DNA from: Trichodelitschia bisporula
Taxonomy: Eukaryota > Ascomycota > Dothideomycetes > Phaeotrichales > Phaeotrichaceae
Direction of reading: 5' to 3'
Assembly (NCBI GenBank): GCA_010356995.1
Contig: ML996687.1
Location: forward strand, 1,211,148 to 1,275,147
DNA: 64,000 nt
The first letter of the stretch is position 1, and every line of letters starts with the position of its first letter. Below are positions 1-11,144 of the stretch, one piece after another. The notes below the pieces were generated by a model. That model did no database searches. It was not told the origin of the DNA and saw nothing but the letters and a program-made list of their open reading frames with translations. Made by a program: the position numbers and the translations under genes.

Positions 1-104
1 AGAGTGAGAGAGTGAGAGAGTGAGAGAGTGAGAGAGTGAGAGAGTGAGAAATTGAGAAAGTGAGAAAGTGAGAGAGTGAGAGAGTGAGAGCGAGAGAGGG
101 AGGT
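1..104. repeat. GA-rich microsatellite (8-bp unit)
   Basis: About thirteen imperfect copies of the 8-base unit gagagagt run from the window edge to about base 104. A few units carry an A for G substitution near 48-70. It is cut by the window edge, so its true length is unknown. Confidence 0.9.
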
Positions 105-2640
105 TGGAGAGTTGGAGAGCGAGGGCGACGAGAGGGCGAGTGAGGGAGTCAAAAGAGAATCTGCAGACTCGAAAGTAGAAGAGAAGCAGGTGAGCCTTGG
201 ACGAGGAAACGGTGCAGCAACGAGCAAACAAGCAGGGAGAGGGCACCGAGGGATGATTTACGCATCGCATCGCCGCTCACGCCCTCTCAATATACAGTAA
301 AAAGCGGCAATCTGCCCATATTGCGGTGTATGCCACGGCCATTGGCTCGCCATCTACGACGCAACAAGAAGGCAGAAGGCGGGGAGCCGACACGGCCTGT
401 CTTAATAATGTGAGCGAGAGAGAAGAGAAGACGATGAGGTGATAGGCCACTCGTCAACCATCAACTCAGCTCTCTGCCTTGATTGAGGTCGTGCAGTTAT
501 CACGCATGAGCCACTACACTTTCTCGGGGCAAGCTGCGAATCTCAGGCATAAGCAAGCGACTCCAAAAAAGTCACCGGTGGCTGGCCAGCGAACAAACAT
601 CTTCGGAGCGATGGCTGGCCAACAAACCAAGATCTCGGAAGCGATGGCTGGTGTGTATCGCGTATCGCCAGTTCTCACCCAGTCACCGCCAGCCTCCCCG
701 CATAATCGACAAAGAATCGCGTGCATGGCATTGCGTGTCCAGCTGCTAACATCGCGCATTATCACTGCCAGTGATACTTATCTTAGCCCATGGCGCGCAC
801 CTTTATCTTCATCCCCGCTTCTTCAGCCTCAGTGCATCATGTACCTCCAGCTGCGAACACTCTTTGTCTCCCATCGTCAGCCTTGCGTGCCCACTTCTCC
901 GCAGTGTTGTACCCGTTGACCCTCTCCGGCTCCCCATCTCCACTCACTCCACCGTCGCACCCGTCGACTCGACACACGCGACAATGACGTGCAGATCACG
1001 TCCTTCCTCAGCAATGACGTCTATTTACCATCCCCTCCAAAAAGCCAAACAAACCCGTCTCCCAACCATGGACAAATGAAACGCGACCCTAATCCCACCC
1101 GCCCCGCCGTCGCAGGAAACCCCGTCCAGCAAGCCCTGCAAACGCTTTCTGCCCTGCTTCATCATCCACCAATCCCCGCCTCCAGCCCTCGTCGCAATAA
1201 AACGTCTCCCGCCCGCTCCATCGTTAATAAACTCATCTTAAACCCCTCCTTCCATCAACGGCCTTGAGTCTGACACCGACCGACAGGGCAGACTCGACAT
1301 CCCGGCCTTGCCTTGCTTACCAGCTGATTCCCTACCCAATATCCCCGTGCCCATCAGGCACGCCGTCCTGCCGTCACAGGCTAGTCGTCGGCGAGACCCA
1401 ACATGGCCCCGGCTACACTAGTTACGGTAGCTGACGGCACCCGGCGAAGTACGGCACTCGGCGATGGTTCCGCCGTAAGCCGCGAGCAAGAATGAATCAA
1501 GCAAGAAAGAACCAAGCAAGAAAAGCAGGCAGTAAAGCCACGAAAAAGTCAACCCACTCATCTCCCACCCCCCCACGCCAAATCTCACCCTCCAATCTCA
1601 ACCCCCCCGCCCCGCCCCGCCCCGCCCCCATCTCCGAATCCGCCAGCCCAGCCAAGCCCGCCAAGCCCACCACCCCCGGCTCCAGCCGTAACCAAGCTCC
1701 ACAGTCGCGCCTTCAACGCGCCCGCGTGGCTTACAGGGCCACGTCAACCGCCCCACTAGGCTAGCCGTGGCTGGTGGCTGCGACACATGTGAGGCTTGCC
1801 AGCTGTTGTGGCTGTTGCGGTGAGCGGGTGGGCTTTATCACGGGATTTTTGGTGGAGGCTGGTGAGGGCTGGTGTGGCCGGTGCTGGGGCGGGGATTGGT
1901 GCGGCGGGAGGGTTAAGCAACGTCGTGGATTGCGAAGGTCGATGGTGATGGCTGTGCTTCAAGCATTGGATGGTTGCGGGGCGATGGACGGGTGGTGAAG
2001 GAGGATATGAGGGGAGTGTGCCTTGCCTGCGGCGTCCTGTTAGGTTATGATGGCCATGGTGGATCACAACATTTGAAGAGCGACATCTCACATGCACAAG
2101 CACAAACAACTAAGCCACGACTCTAAATTTGAAGAATATTTGAATGATGAGCTTGTAATAATGCGAGAGGTGTTCCCGATCCTATCTAAGCCCAACCGCC
2201 CGTCACATCCTTCCTCCACCCGACAACAGACCTGCCGCGATTACAAGTCCCACCCATCCCGATGACGGTGAGGACAGGAGCGTTGGTCTGCTCCAACTCC
2301 TCCGCCTTGGTTTTGGTTTGCTTCCATATATAGGCCAGGTCCGTGACGGCCATTTTGCTGCCAGTCTCCCAGCCTCCACACTCCCTCCTGCCCGCATCGT
2401 CCTTGCAATCCAGCGCATTCATAAGCTCTTGCCCCAAATCGCACCTCCCGCTCATGGATAGTCCGCCTCCGGAACATCTGCTGCAGGCTCGTCGAATTGT
2501 GTGGGTTGCGAGGAAGGCGTAAGGCCTGGCGTACGCATTCAATTCCTTGTCGAAGTCGTCCAGGGATGTGTCCAGCGCGGCGCAGCGTCCGAACTGGAAG
2601 AAAAGCAACAGCACTTTCAAGCCAAGCCGCAAGGCCGCCG
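105..2640. other. Gene-poor stretch, no supported gene
   Basis: No reading frame here has both an ATG start and a protein-like composition. It holds C-rich low-complexity sequence (1,000-1,760), an AAG-rich patch near 1,495-1,540 and the 33-base tandem repeat listed separately. The most protein-like frame (minus, 2,632 to 2,186) has a hydrophobic leader and six cysteines but opens on TTG, not ATG, so I do not call it. Confidence 0.6.
580..651. repeat. 33-bp tandem repeat, 2.2 copies
   Basis: Two adjacent 33-base units, 580-612 and 613-645, both begin ggctggcca and end gcgat, with a handful of substitutions between them. A third unit begins at 646 and stops after six bases. The period is a multiple of three, but the surrounding frame is not convincing as a gene. 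Confidence 0.8.
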
Positions 2641-2641
2641 G

Positions 2642-2785
2642 CTTCTTGTTCTTGTTCTTGTTCTTGTTCTCCTTCTCCCACCGAGGAGCCCCACATCGAG
2701 CCCATTAGGGCGAAAAAAGATACTTGTGTGGGTTGCGAGGAGAACGAAGTCATGGACCTCTTGTTCTTGTTCTCCTTCTCCCACC
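2642..2785. repeat. CTTGTT hexamer run with a second copy of its flank
   Basis: A run of the hexamer cttgtt at 2,642-2,670 leads into ctccttctcccaccg. The same junction (cttgttcttgttctcc and the following bases) recurs at about 2,760-2,785. The sequence gtgtgggttgcgagga also occurs twice, near 2,499 and 2,725. This suggests a local duplication of about 110-230 bases that has since diverged. Confidence 0.75.
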
Positions 2786-3184
2786 GTATATAGCGGTGGA
2801 ATCCGTCATTTCGACACATGCTTTAGCGGAACTCCAAGCGTCGGCGAGCCGTGATGAATGTTCCGCAGAAGTGGGGAACGAGACGAAAGTACAAGAAATC
2901 TTTCATACCCCATGAAATGCCGCTGAATCGTCAAAGATCGGAGTAGTCAGCCGCAAGTCAGGATGGATTCCATGGCTCAAACTCCCAGCTCTGCCGCCGG
3001 CGCCGGCGTCGATGCCGATGGGCGCCCACGCATCCACGCCCGATCATCGCAGGCGTCATGGTCGTCGGTGTCCACTTCGCCCGTAAGAAGACGATGGAGC
3101 TGCATCTGGAGTGCTCATCAATGGAGGATCAGAACCCATGTTTGCAACTGGAGCAACTTGATCGCCGGTGGCAGCCGAAGAGAG

Positions 3185-3580
3185 GAGTGTGCTGCTCCGA
3201 GCGTGAGTCGAGCTATTTTGCAAGGGAAACCACTCGAGCTGTTGTTGACCTTGTGTCGTTCCGAGTCTGGAACCTGAATCGACGATGGAGGAGTCTTTTT
3301 GCTTGATCTTTAATTGCTGAAATGTCTTCCGAGAGAAATATGGTGGCTTTAGGCCTTGGGCCTGATGCTGTATATAGGACGGCAGTTGAGAGCCTGTACT
3401 GGTTGATTGATTTTGAAGAATGGGGAACACCGGGAGAAGTCAAGCGGAACTAGATTGGAAGACGTGAGGCGACCATCGGTTAAGAATGAAGCGTGCTATC
3501 CCGAGCACGAGTCGGGCGATCTGCCACGGCTGTTGGGAAAACGAAGCGTGCTGTTCCAAGCACGGGTCGAGCGATTTGAG
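3185..3580. repeat. Three diverged copies of a ~30-bp direct repeat
   Basis: The pattern gtgctgttccgagcac, followed by gagtcgagcgat, appears near 3,188, 3,492 and 3,547, each copy with several substitutions. The last two are 55 bases apart. It is not a coding repeat in any frame I would accept. Confidence 0.6.
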
Positions 3581-3589
3581 CGGCGAGCT

Positions 3590-4330
3590 ACGCCTGCGTG
3601 ACAATCGCTCCCGTGCCCGAGACTGTGAGTCTGCAGGTCCATCCAGGCCGGCTGGAAAGCCGAGTGATAAAACCCGAACCGCAGCAGGAGCCCGAAATCC
3701 TCAACGACGCCGTACTCCACGAGCCCATCTGGTTGAAAATGCGCATCATCGAGAATGATGGTGAACGAGCTTGACGGCGCGTTCCCAGGAGGAAGAAAGT
3801 GGTTGTTTTCGGGGGCGCTGAGTTGGCAAAATGGCACTTGTTCGCCGACCGCACGAAAGTGAAGCAGGGTTGATAGTGTGATACGATACCCTTGTACGCC
3901 GAGTGCGAGTTCAGGGCATCGAAGGAGTTGTGAGCCGCGTCCGCAACGCCGTCGCATAAGGGCAGTCGTGACACTTGATAGACGGAGGCGAAAGGCACCC
4001 TCTGCCCGTTGAAGACAGCGCTCTTGTGGAGATTACGCCGTCCAACACCCTCAACTCGTCATTGTTGACCACAAGGGAAAACGCGTATAATGAATGGAAG
4101 AGAGAGGGCGACATCTGGGAGACTAGGCTGGAGTACGGGAGTTGTTGGTGGCAATTCAACTGGTTCCCGTCGGTGCAAAATCCGTGAAGGATTGATGGAT
4201 GTCGAGGTGGGCCCGAAGCATCGGCCAGGATCCTTCTCTCGGTGGATTTGGCTCACAAGCCGAGCTATACTCTTTACCATTTCCATCAGACTCCGGCAAT
4301 CAAGGTGACAGCGCCGCCGGGCCTTGCACA
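3590..4330 (-). pseudogene. Decayed coding relic, family unknown
   Basis: On the minus strand several overlapping frames in turn look like protein. About 3,998-3,820 reads as a hydrophobic, cysteine-bearing stretch. A different frame from about 3,800 to 3,600 contains SSSFTIILDDAHFQPDGL and LLLRFGFYHSAFQPAWMDLQ. The move from one frame to another without a good GT..AG pair suggests frameshift decay rather than an intron. I do not recognise the family. It lies in the broken leftmost 11 kb, which fits a dead copy. Confidence 0.4.
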
Positions 4331-7300
4331 CTTGAAGCTTCCACTTCAGCAGCTTGCGCCCGGCGACTCCATGCTGTTGGAGGAAGGAGTGTTCAAGCTC
4401 ACGAAGAATTCATCCCTCTCAAAGAGCTTGAGGCATAGTGGTGGGGAATGAATTTGAATGATGGCCTTGAAGGTAGAAGTTTAGGGCGGTTTTTTCGAAG
4501 TTTGATGGATGCCGTTGAAGGATGCTGTTGACAGAGAGCTGGACTAAAATCAGCTGCGATTCGTGAGGGTACTCTAGACGAGACATACAACTTTGCTTGA
4601 GACATGATAACTATTTGACCCTCAAAGCGGGTAGAACGCAGGCAAGTGCCGGTGAGCTGGAATACCTGAGCTCGTCAATATCTCCATTCGCCCCAAGGTG
4701 AACAAGGCAATGAAGACTGACCTTGCGAGCGTCACGTGAGGCTGCACTCAGCCTCGTGGGCTTGGCGCCCATCGCGAGGGGAATGAAGCCGGTTTTGGAC
4801 TGCGCGTATTGAACAACTTTCAGTGCGTGAGGCAGGTATTCTCGGCATGCGAGCAGCTCATCGAAGTTGTACTCTTACTAGAAGGAGTGGCTATACCATG
4901 ATACGAGCGACGTGTGCACCCGAGACTCCACTGCTGATATCTAATGTTTAAAAGTAGTCCAAGTATTGTCAAGAAGCTAAACAACATGAGTGTTGTTTCT
5001 GTTGCTGCTGGTACCAGGCCAGTGGCGTCTTGGCTACGTCGACACCGGCCTGCTCATCGGTATGAGAACGCTCGAGCAGTGGGTTGATAACTGGAGGCGC
5101 GGCGGAAGTCTCCGCAGCTATGGAGGTAAGCAGCATGAACGTAAGAGTGAAGTGACAAAGATCGAAAAGTGAACTTACGCTGGCATGGAGGTCTACACGG
5201 CTACAGAAGGTAGCTATAGCTCGCCTTGAAAATGGCTCGGATGCAATTCAATATCCGCGGAAACGTATATGTCGTCTTCCACTTGTTTAGTCCATTAAAA
5301 CAGGGAGGATGTGTGCATGGCAGCGGGACTTACGGCTTGGATGGCCCAATGTGTGACCTGCAGCAGAGGGGGCTCGGGCAAGCTTGGAACTGCACAGCCC
5401 ACCTGCAGAAGACAGTACAGATACAACGCAGAGTGAATCATGGCTGCTTGATGCTGGATGAGGGTTGATTGCTTCTATAATTGCACGATGACATGAGGTT
5501 AGTCGTCCGGTTTGGGTTAGGTCACCATGAGGTAGGCGTTCACTCACTTTTGAATTGCGTCTCAATTGACGAACCTAGGCCCAAGCAGTTACCAGCAAAG
5601 GTGTAATGCAAATATCATCCACCTCTTTAGCAGCCGGGGGCCTTCAGCTGACTGCTGCCTGGTTCAGTTTGCCACCCTGGAGAGGAGCGGACAACGAAAG
5701 GCATACTGGAGTATACCATGAGGGTTCGGACAAAAAGCGAGGAAAGACGAGATGCGAAGGCAAGGAGGTGAATTAGCAATGCTTGAGAGGTGGTACTGAT
5801 GGTTTGCGTTAGGCCTTAGTGTTGAGAGTTGGTGTTGAGAGAAGAAATTGGAGTCGAGAGGAGAACTTTTATAACGGGTGGGTGACTTGGAGGAACTCTT
5901 TTGAAGGAAGGAACGCCTCACCCTTGTCTTCTTTCACCTGGCCTGAACTGGATAGGTTATTGCCAGGAGGGGAAGGGTTTCGTCCCGCTCAGTGTAGAAT
6001 TGCTGAGTACTGGTTCTAGGGGATCTGGTCGTTCGGACACGCAACAATTGTTGAACTCCGAGCTCTACATTAAAGAGCTGCTTCCGGTTGTTTCGGCATG
6101 CAACTGGAGCTGTGCGGGCGTGAGAATCGAGGCTCAAATCATTGGCAGTGGTGGATCACCAAAGTCTTCGAGAACTTCAATCTATAGTTATGTTACCGCG
6201 CAACGTTTGATTATATTGTAGCCTGGCACATTCAAGCTGCACTAGTCCATTCTATAATGCATTAAACGTTGCTGAATTGTGTAGTTCTAGCATGCTTGCT
6301 GAAGTGCATAGCGTGCAAAGTATCCGGCTTCAGGGGAAAGCCTTCATATGAGCTCTCAGGACTCTCATACTTCCGAAACTTTACGAATTTATTTATTTTA
6401 AATGGAATCCATGTCGCATTTGCATTCGAAAGCTATATATGAAGTTTGAGAGCTTTTCATCCAGTGGTTGTTGAGTAATGGTTGTGTAGGGTGAAGTTTG
6501 CCTCCGGACAGCCCCCGCCATGAAGCTCACAGCTTTACACTCAAGCTTCATGGTACAACCTGCACCTATACAACGCACACCCTAAACTCTGTAAGCTCTT
6601 TCAACCTATGCCCGATCACCGAACGACATTGTCAAGTCGCCAAGAGTCGATTTTGAGGCTCATCCTCCACCGTTTCTCTGAGATACCTACCCGGCAGAAA
6701 AGCTTCCGGGCCGTTCTCCCACGACAGGCATTGCCTCTCCCACTACGCCTCTTGTGCATTGCGAACGACCTTGGGAAGACATGGGGATAGCTGACAATCT
6801 AGCACTCTCCTCTATCACGCTCTTCAGCCGTATACACTGCCCGTTTCGGAGGCCTCACACCTCCAGCGGCTGAGCTCAAGCTCATAACCACAACATGCTC
6901 ACGCACTTCTACCTCACAATGCTGGAATCGAGGCATAAAGCCAATGGATTGCACAACGTCGGATAGAACACTGGCAAAGGATGTGAGCCTCCTCGCCCCG
7001 CGGAAGCCTTACTGGATATTTTCCAGAGCGTCTACCTCTGGCAGTCGCAAGTACAAGGCACCAGAGCCCGAAATGCTAACCGTGAGAGCAGAAAGCTCAT
7101 CTCTTTAGTGGGTGGAAATCGCCGGTTTTTCAGCCTTGTCTTCCACCGATCGAAATGTCCAACGCAGCGCACTCGGCCGCTGTAGTCCTTCGCATTCGCA
7201 AGCACGCTACGTTCGATACTCAGCTGCACCCTTGATCGTCTGTTAGCTACCTTACAGGCCATCACCTTTGCTGGGAACGTCTCCAACTCCGAAGCTTTTG

Positions 7301-7439
7301 GAGTGCGTCTTCGGAGAGTGGAGCTTTGGCACGATGCTTCACGCAGGGCTTACAAGTCGCAACGGCACGCACAAGTCAAGGACAATGGACATAATATTTC
7401 TAGCTAAACAGAGACTATCTTCTCTCAAGTACTCTACTG
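4331..7439. other. Gene-poor stretch with short broken frames
   Basis: No continuous gene is supported. Short protein-like bits occur at about 4,985-5,080 (plus), 6,608-6,790 (plus, with leucine/arginine spacing faintly like an F-box start) and 6,990-7,210 (plus), each ended by stops within 60 codons and not joinable by clear splice sites. It is best read as decayed or non-coding DNA. Confidence 0.5.
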
Positions 7440-7995
7440 CTACCGGGCGACAGCTATATCCTCCGCTCGCCACGGCCTAGCCTTTGCTAGGACGCTTCTG
7501 GTCGCCCTCTGGGCTCCAGAGACCTCCTTGTAGTGGCGGCCGCGCTTCGGAATCACGAAGGCTTTGGTTCGGCCACCACGCTCAAGGAGAAAGGCGCGAT
7601 CTTCCCCGGTCAGGGGACGAATGAAGGGTTCCACGTAATTATGAAACGTCTGCGTATTGACTTGGTTCGTCGACGCCGATGAGTCCGTCGCGAACTTCTG
7701 CGGAGGTCGACCGTCCAGTTGGAGTTGAATTGCGCCTGGCCATAAGCTTGGCGAGAATGGCGTAGAGTCCGTCTTTGGTCAAGGGTGAGCGGCAGCGGCA
7801 GCAGCCGCTTTCTGTTCCCACTGAGCCTTGCGGGGACGCTGACCGTCCGTCATAACCACAACACCTGTGCCAGCAGCATCTTGCTCTGCCTGGAATAGGG
7901 CTGTCTGCCGCTTCTTGCGAGCGCGGCACTTTTGAGCCTTCGTGAGCTCTTTCAGGGCGTTGTCAACCGCGTCTGCGTCGGGAGGACATCATTCA
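7440..7995 (-). pseudogene. ngg1: Truncated, broken copy of SAGA subunit Ngg1/Ada3
   Basis: The minus strand from about 7,780 to 7,440 encodes a block reading TNQVNTQTFHNYVEPFIRPL, then a GEDRAFLLERG element, then FVIPKRGRHYKEV. From memory this matches the conserved segment of fungal Ngg1/Ada3, the histone-acetyltransferase module adaptor, where a TNQV..TF..Y(V/I)EP(F/Y)..RP(F/L)..EDLAFL.ERGD pattern precedes the family's C-terminus. Upstream (7,995-7,800), in another frame, lies a lysine/arginine- and glutamine-rich helix (KELTKAQKCRARKKRQTALF) like the coiled coil that precedes it. The two parts are out of frame with stops between them, the typical C-terminal WAEED-like end is replaced by unrelated sequence, and the N-terminal two thirds are missing. 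I infer a dead partial duplicate, the functional gene being elsewhere. A badly misread live gene is the alternative. Confidence 0.55.
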
Positions 7996-8559
7996 TGTCT
8001 GACATGTTAGAACTACCCCAGCTAAAAATTCGCTGCGATACTTACCGTTTTGGAAATATATATGACAATGCCGTAGCTACGGATGTGTATAGGTTTCCTG
8101 GCCGGAATTGGCGTCTTATACTTGACTGCCTTGTATAGCTTTCAATATATGCACTTAAAAGTTCGAGGTGAAAGAGGATTGCTGGAGAGTAAGACTACTG
8201 GGGACTGAGATGTGGCAGGTGATGTTGCAGATGACTATACAGGAGGCAGCCGGTTGCTAAAGCGGACCAAAGAGTGAGTATCATAATATCAGGCGCTTGC
8301 TGCGCACCGAGTGAATGTATATGGCGACCAATAACTGGTGTCGAGAGCGAGCGATGGGATTCTGAATCTTCGAAGGCGGCGAAGGAGGAGCCTGCGGGAG
8401 TTTGACCGGCGGGTCGACCCCCGGATGTGGTCTCCGTAAAGAAGGGTTCCGTACGGTCATATGTCATGAAGTGTATGGCCGTGCAGGCTCAGAGTCTCCT
8501 GTCCAGTGACAAGACTAACAACATTGTTCGGGTTATCAGCCTTCTCATAAGTGGCGCAC

Positions 8560-9270
8560 TTCAGTCGGTCAATTGCTTCAAGGAATCGCAGGAGGCGGCA
8601 CTGCAGAACAAGCTGCCGTTCCTAAAGCCGAATCTTCCGCAGGAACTCGCCAGTATAGTGTCCAACTTTTTCGATCTGGTGTGCGTCTGGGCTTTACACT
8701 GGGTAACCGTATTGTCCTTGCGTGCAAGGTATGTTTGTAGTTCTGATGATGAGGTTATAGCAGGTGGTGGCGGAGGGTTGTATGGACGTCCGGGCACGGT
8801 CAGTCAGGAAGCACATGCCTCGAGGCGGGGAGGCATCCAGTTATATACCCGACTGGGTGGTACCATAGACGCTATTCACGGTCTGGCTGATATAGACGGT
8901 CACATCTTGAACCTCCGCTTCCTTCATGCGCACGACGAGCATCCTCACAAAGATAATGCTCGTCGTCGATGGAGTTGCGGGCCATTTACTTGAACTCGGC
9001 GCGCGTGGTATGTCGATCGCGGCGCTTGACGGACTTAGACTTCTTGAAGAAGGCTTTGGTAGCCTTCTTCTTCGGAAGAGGAGCGACAGTGGTGACTGTC
9101 ATCGTCGAGGTCTTCTCGTCCACTTCCGCCGTCTTCGGGACCATCATGAAATGCTTCTTGTCGTGGAAGCCCTCTCGCGTGTTTGTCGGGGTCTTCCCAG
9201 GTGTCGTTGGGGTGCTATTTGCCAGTGTTGTGGAGAGCGTTGTTGATGGGGTGTTTGTTGGCAGACCCTA
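8560..9270 (-). pseudogene. Decayed coding relic (Thr/Lys-rich), family unknown
   Basis: From 9,270 downward the minus strand is open for about 90 codons and reads as a threonine/proline-rich lead, then a basic block (LPKKKATKAFFKKSKSVKRR). It then falls out of frame, and two further protein-like blocks follow, the last ending near 8,561 with a cysteine-containing stretch. At least two frame changes without convincing splice sites point to a broken gene. No family is recognised. Confidence 0.35.
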
Positions 9271-9502
9271 ACCGTATGCATCCCCCACTGCAGTATATAA
9301 GCAACAAGATAAGGCGAAAGAGCACCCTAAAGTCTGCAAAAAAAGATGTTGTAGACACTGCAAGGTGTTAGCGAGTCCACATATAGTTAAATGGTGATGT
9401 CTAACAAACCGTACCGGAGGATGCTGACAGCGGCTTCGGCCGAATGAGGCGCATTGTATATATGTGATCGTAAGCGCGCGACAAAGTATATGTACTACCT
9501 TG

Positions 9503-9717
9503 TATAAGTCGGTGATGTCACGGAACAGCAGTGGAGGGTGGTGGTTGCGATGTATGCTTGCTTCGATGGCTCGATCTCTGCGCTGAAGACGTGCTCGACG
9601 TTGAGGCCTGCATTATATAACGTCGGTGATGTCACGGAACAGCAGCGGAGGCAGGAAGCTGCACTGGATATATGCTTGCTTCTACAGGTCGATCGCTATG
9701 CTGAAGACGTGTTCGAC
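9503..9717. repeat. ~100-bp imperfect tandem duplication, period ~113
   Basis: Copy one (9,503-9,599) and copy two (9,616-9,717) share cggtgatgtcacggaacagc near the start, tatgcttgctt in the middle and gctgaagacgtg.tcgac at the end. The units have diverged by substitutions and small indels. Each contains TGATGTCA, close to a CRE/AP-1 type octamer. Confidence 0.75.
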
Positions 9718-9911
9718 AACCAGAAGCTGCCTCCAGTGGCCAACCCGCCCACGCACAGCGTCTGTAGCGCCGAGACGTATGTGTCACGACCTGAGCTGAT
9801 GTTTATACTGATATTTATCCAGAGCTAATCTTATGTTAGCGTATAAGTCAAGATAAAATCGCACATGCCAACTTGCACTGCTGAACCAGAAGGAGAGCAA
9901 GGAGCGGACTC

Positions 9912-10160
9912 TCAGTCCCAAAATATAGCAGTGACGCGAAATGGCTTGCCATTGAAGCGCTGCAGGGCATCGCCAAATATAAGGTCCATCAAACTCCGCG
10001 ATAGCCGGACGGAGCCATCGTCTTCGAGGACAAGTTGCTTGCGGTTCCCCAAAGCTGTGATGGGAAGGAAATGTGTGGGAGGGAATTCAGCCTCGCAGCC
10101 CCCGACGCCACAGACAATGGGCAAGGGTGCATTGCCCAGAAACTTGATGTGTAGATTCAT
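9912..10160 (-). CDS. Hypothetical 82-aa frame, possible end of a longer broken or spliced gene
   Basis: From an ATG at 10,160 the frame is open to a stop at 9,912. It has a balanced, protein-like composition with motifs CGVGGCEAEFPPTHFLP and a VLEDDGSVRLSRSLMDLIFG helix near the end. The same frame is open a little upstream without an ATG. A possible intron (donor G|GTAAAT near 10,306, acceptor CCCGAG| near 10,181) would join it to a second open stretch that also lacks an ATG. I therefore give only the ATG-bounded part. Function is unknown; it could equally be the tail of a pseudogene, like its neighbours. Confidence 0.3.
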   Translation of the reverse strand: MNLHIKFLGNAPLPIVCGVGGCEAEFPPTHFLPITALGNRKQLVLEDDGSVRLSRSLMDLIFGDALQRFNGKPFRVTAIFWD

Positions 10161-10356
10161 CTGGTAGTATATAACCCGGCTCGGGATATATTGGTGGAGT
10201 AGTAGCAAGCAGTGAAAATAAGATGATGCGCAGTGATGATGATCGACGTTTTGAGTGGTGTCGAGGAATCAGGGGGAGAAGTGGATTTGGAGATGGAGAA
10301 TGGAATTTACCAACAGAGAAAGGTGATTTCGCGTGGCCCGTGCCCTGGACATTCAC

Positions 10357-10382
10357 GGACGCTAGCGAGAATGCTAGCGTCC
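10357..10382. repeat. Perfect 10-bp inverted repeat, 6-nt loop
   Basis: The arm ggacgctagc (10,357-10,366) is followed by the loop gagaat and the exact reverse complement gctagcgtcc (10,373-10,382). No T-run follows, so it is not an obvious terminator. Confidence 0.85.
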
Positions 10383-11144
10383 TTTGAAACACGAAGTTTT
10401 TCCGGGTTCCTGATATGCCTCTGAGAGTCCAAAGAGGCAGGTGCGGGGGAAAGATAGTTATTCCGGTAGGCCACTGTTAGCGGTGAGCTTTGACATTGAC
10501 GGCAACTGCTACATACAGAGTATGGACGATGGTAACAGTTGACTAGGGAACTGGCAGTCACTGGGATTCATCGGTGAGCTTGCGACGAATTCTTGAGTCT
10601 TGATTCCCTCGAGAGAGTAATAGACGGCCGTATTCTTAGTTGCGATCATTGCTCTATCAAGTCTTATCACCTCAGTCTTAATGATCGAAGGGACCATGGG
10701 TATTGAGTTACTCTAGCGCTCTGCTCCACCATCCTTCTCACTCCCATCACATGCAAGCCCAGGTGGACAGTCTCAGCCTTGCCCGCCCAGCCTCATGTGA
10801 AACTGACGTCATAACCAGCAACTCCACACAAACCTCACTTTACATCACAGCATCCCAAAGTACACATCATGCATACCTATATACCGCTCAAGTACCACGT
10901 GAACACAGAAAAGCATAAAATCCACATATGCACCGACAACAGTCCCAGTGGCCACCCAGCCGAACCGTGAATACTCTAAGTCTACCCACCCATGCCCCGA
11001 GCCGATAGCACCTTGTAAACCAGAGTAGCATCACAAAGAGGAACTTCGCATAACAACCCACCGCCTCTGTTTCATAAACATAGACGCAGACACCATATCC
11101 CTCTATCCCTCTACCTCCCCTCTTCCCATTAGCACTTGTAGCCC
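10383..11144. other. Non-coding stretch and 3' flank of the UBX gene
   Basis: I see no gene. The C/A-rich segment 10,700-11,140 lies immediately downstream of the minus-strand UBX gene stop and probably contains its 3' untranslated region. Confidence 0.5.

Noticed and set aside
2186-2632. Minus-strand 148-codon frame with a signal-peptide-like start and six cysteines (possible small secreted protein)
   Set aside because: It opens on TTG. The leader has no in-frame ATG, and no splice acceptor was found that would supply one.
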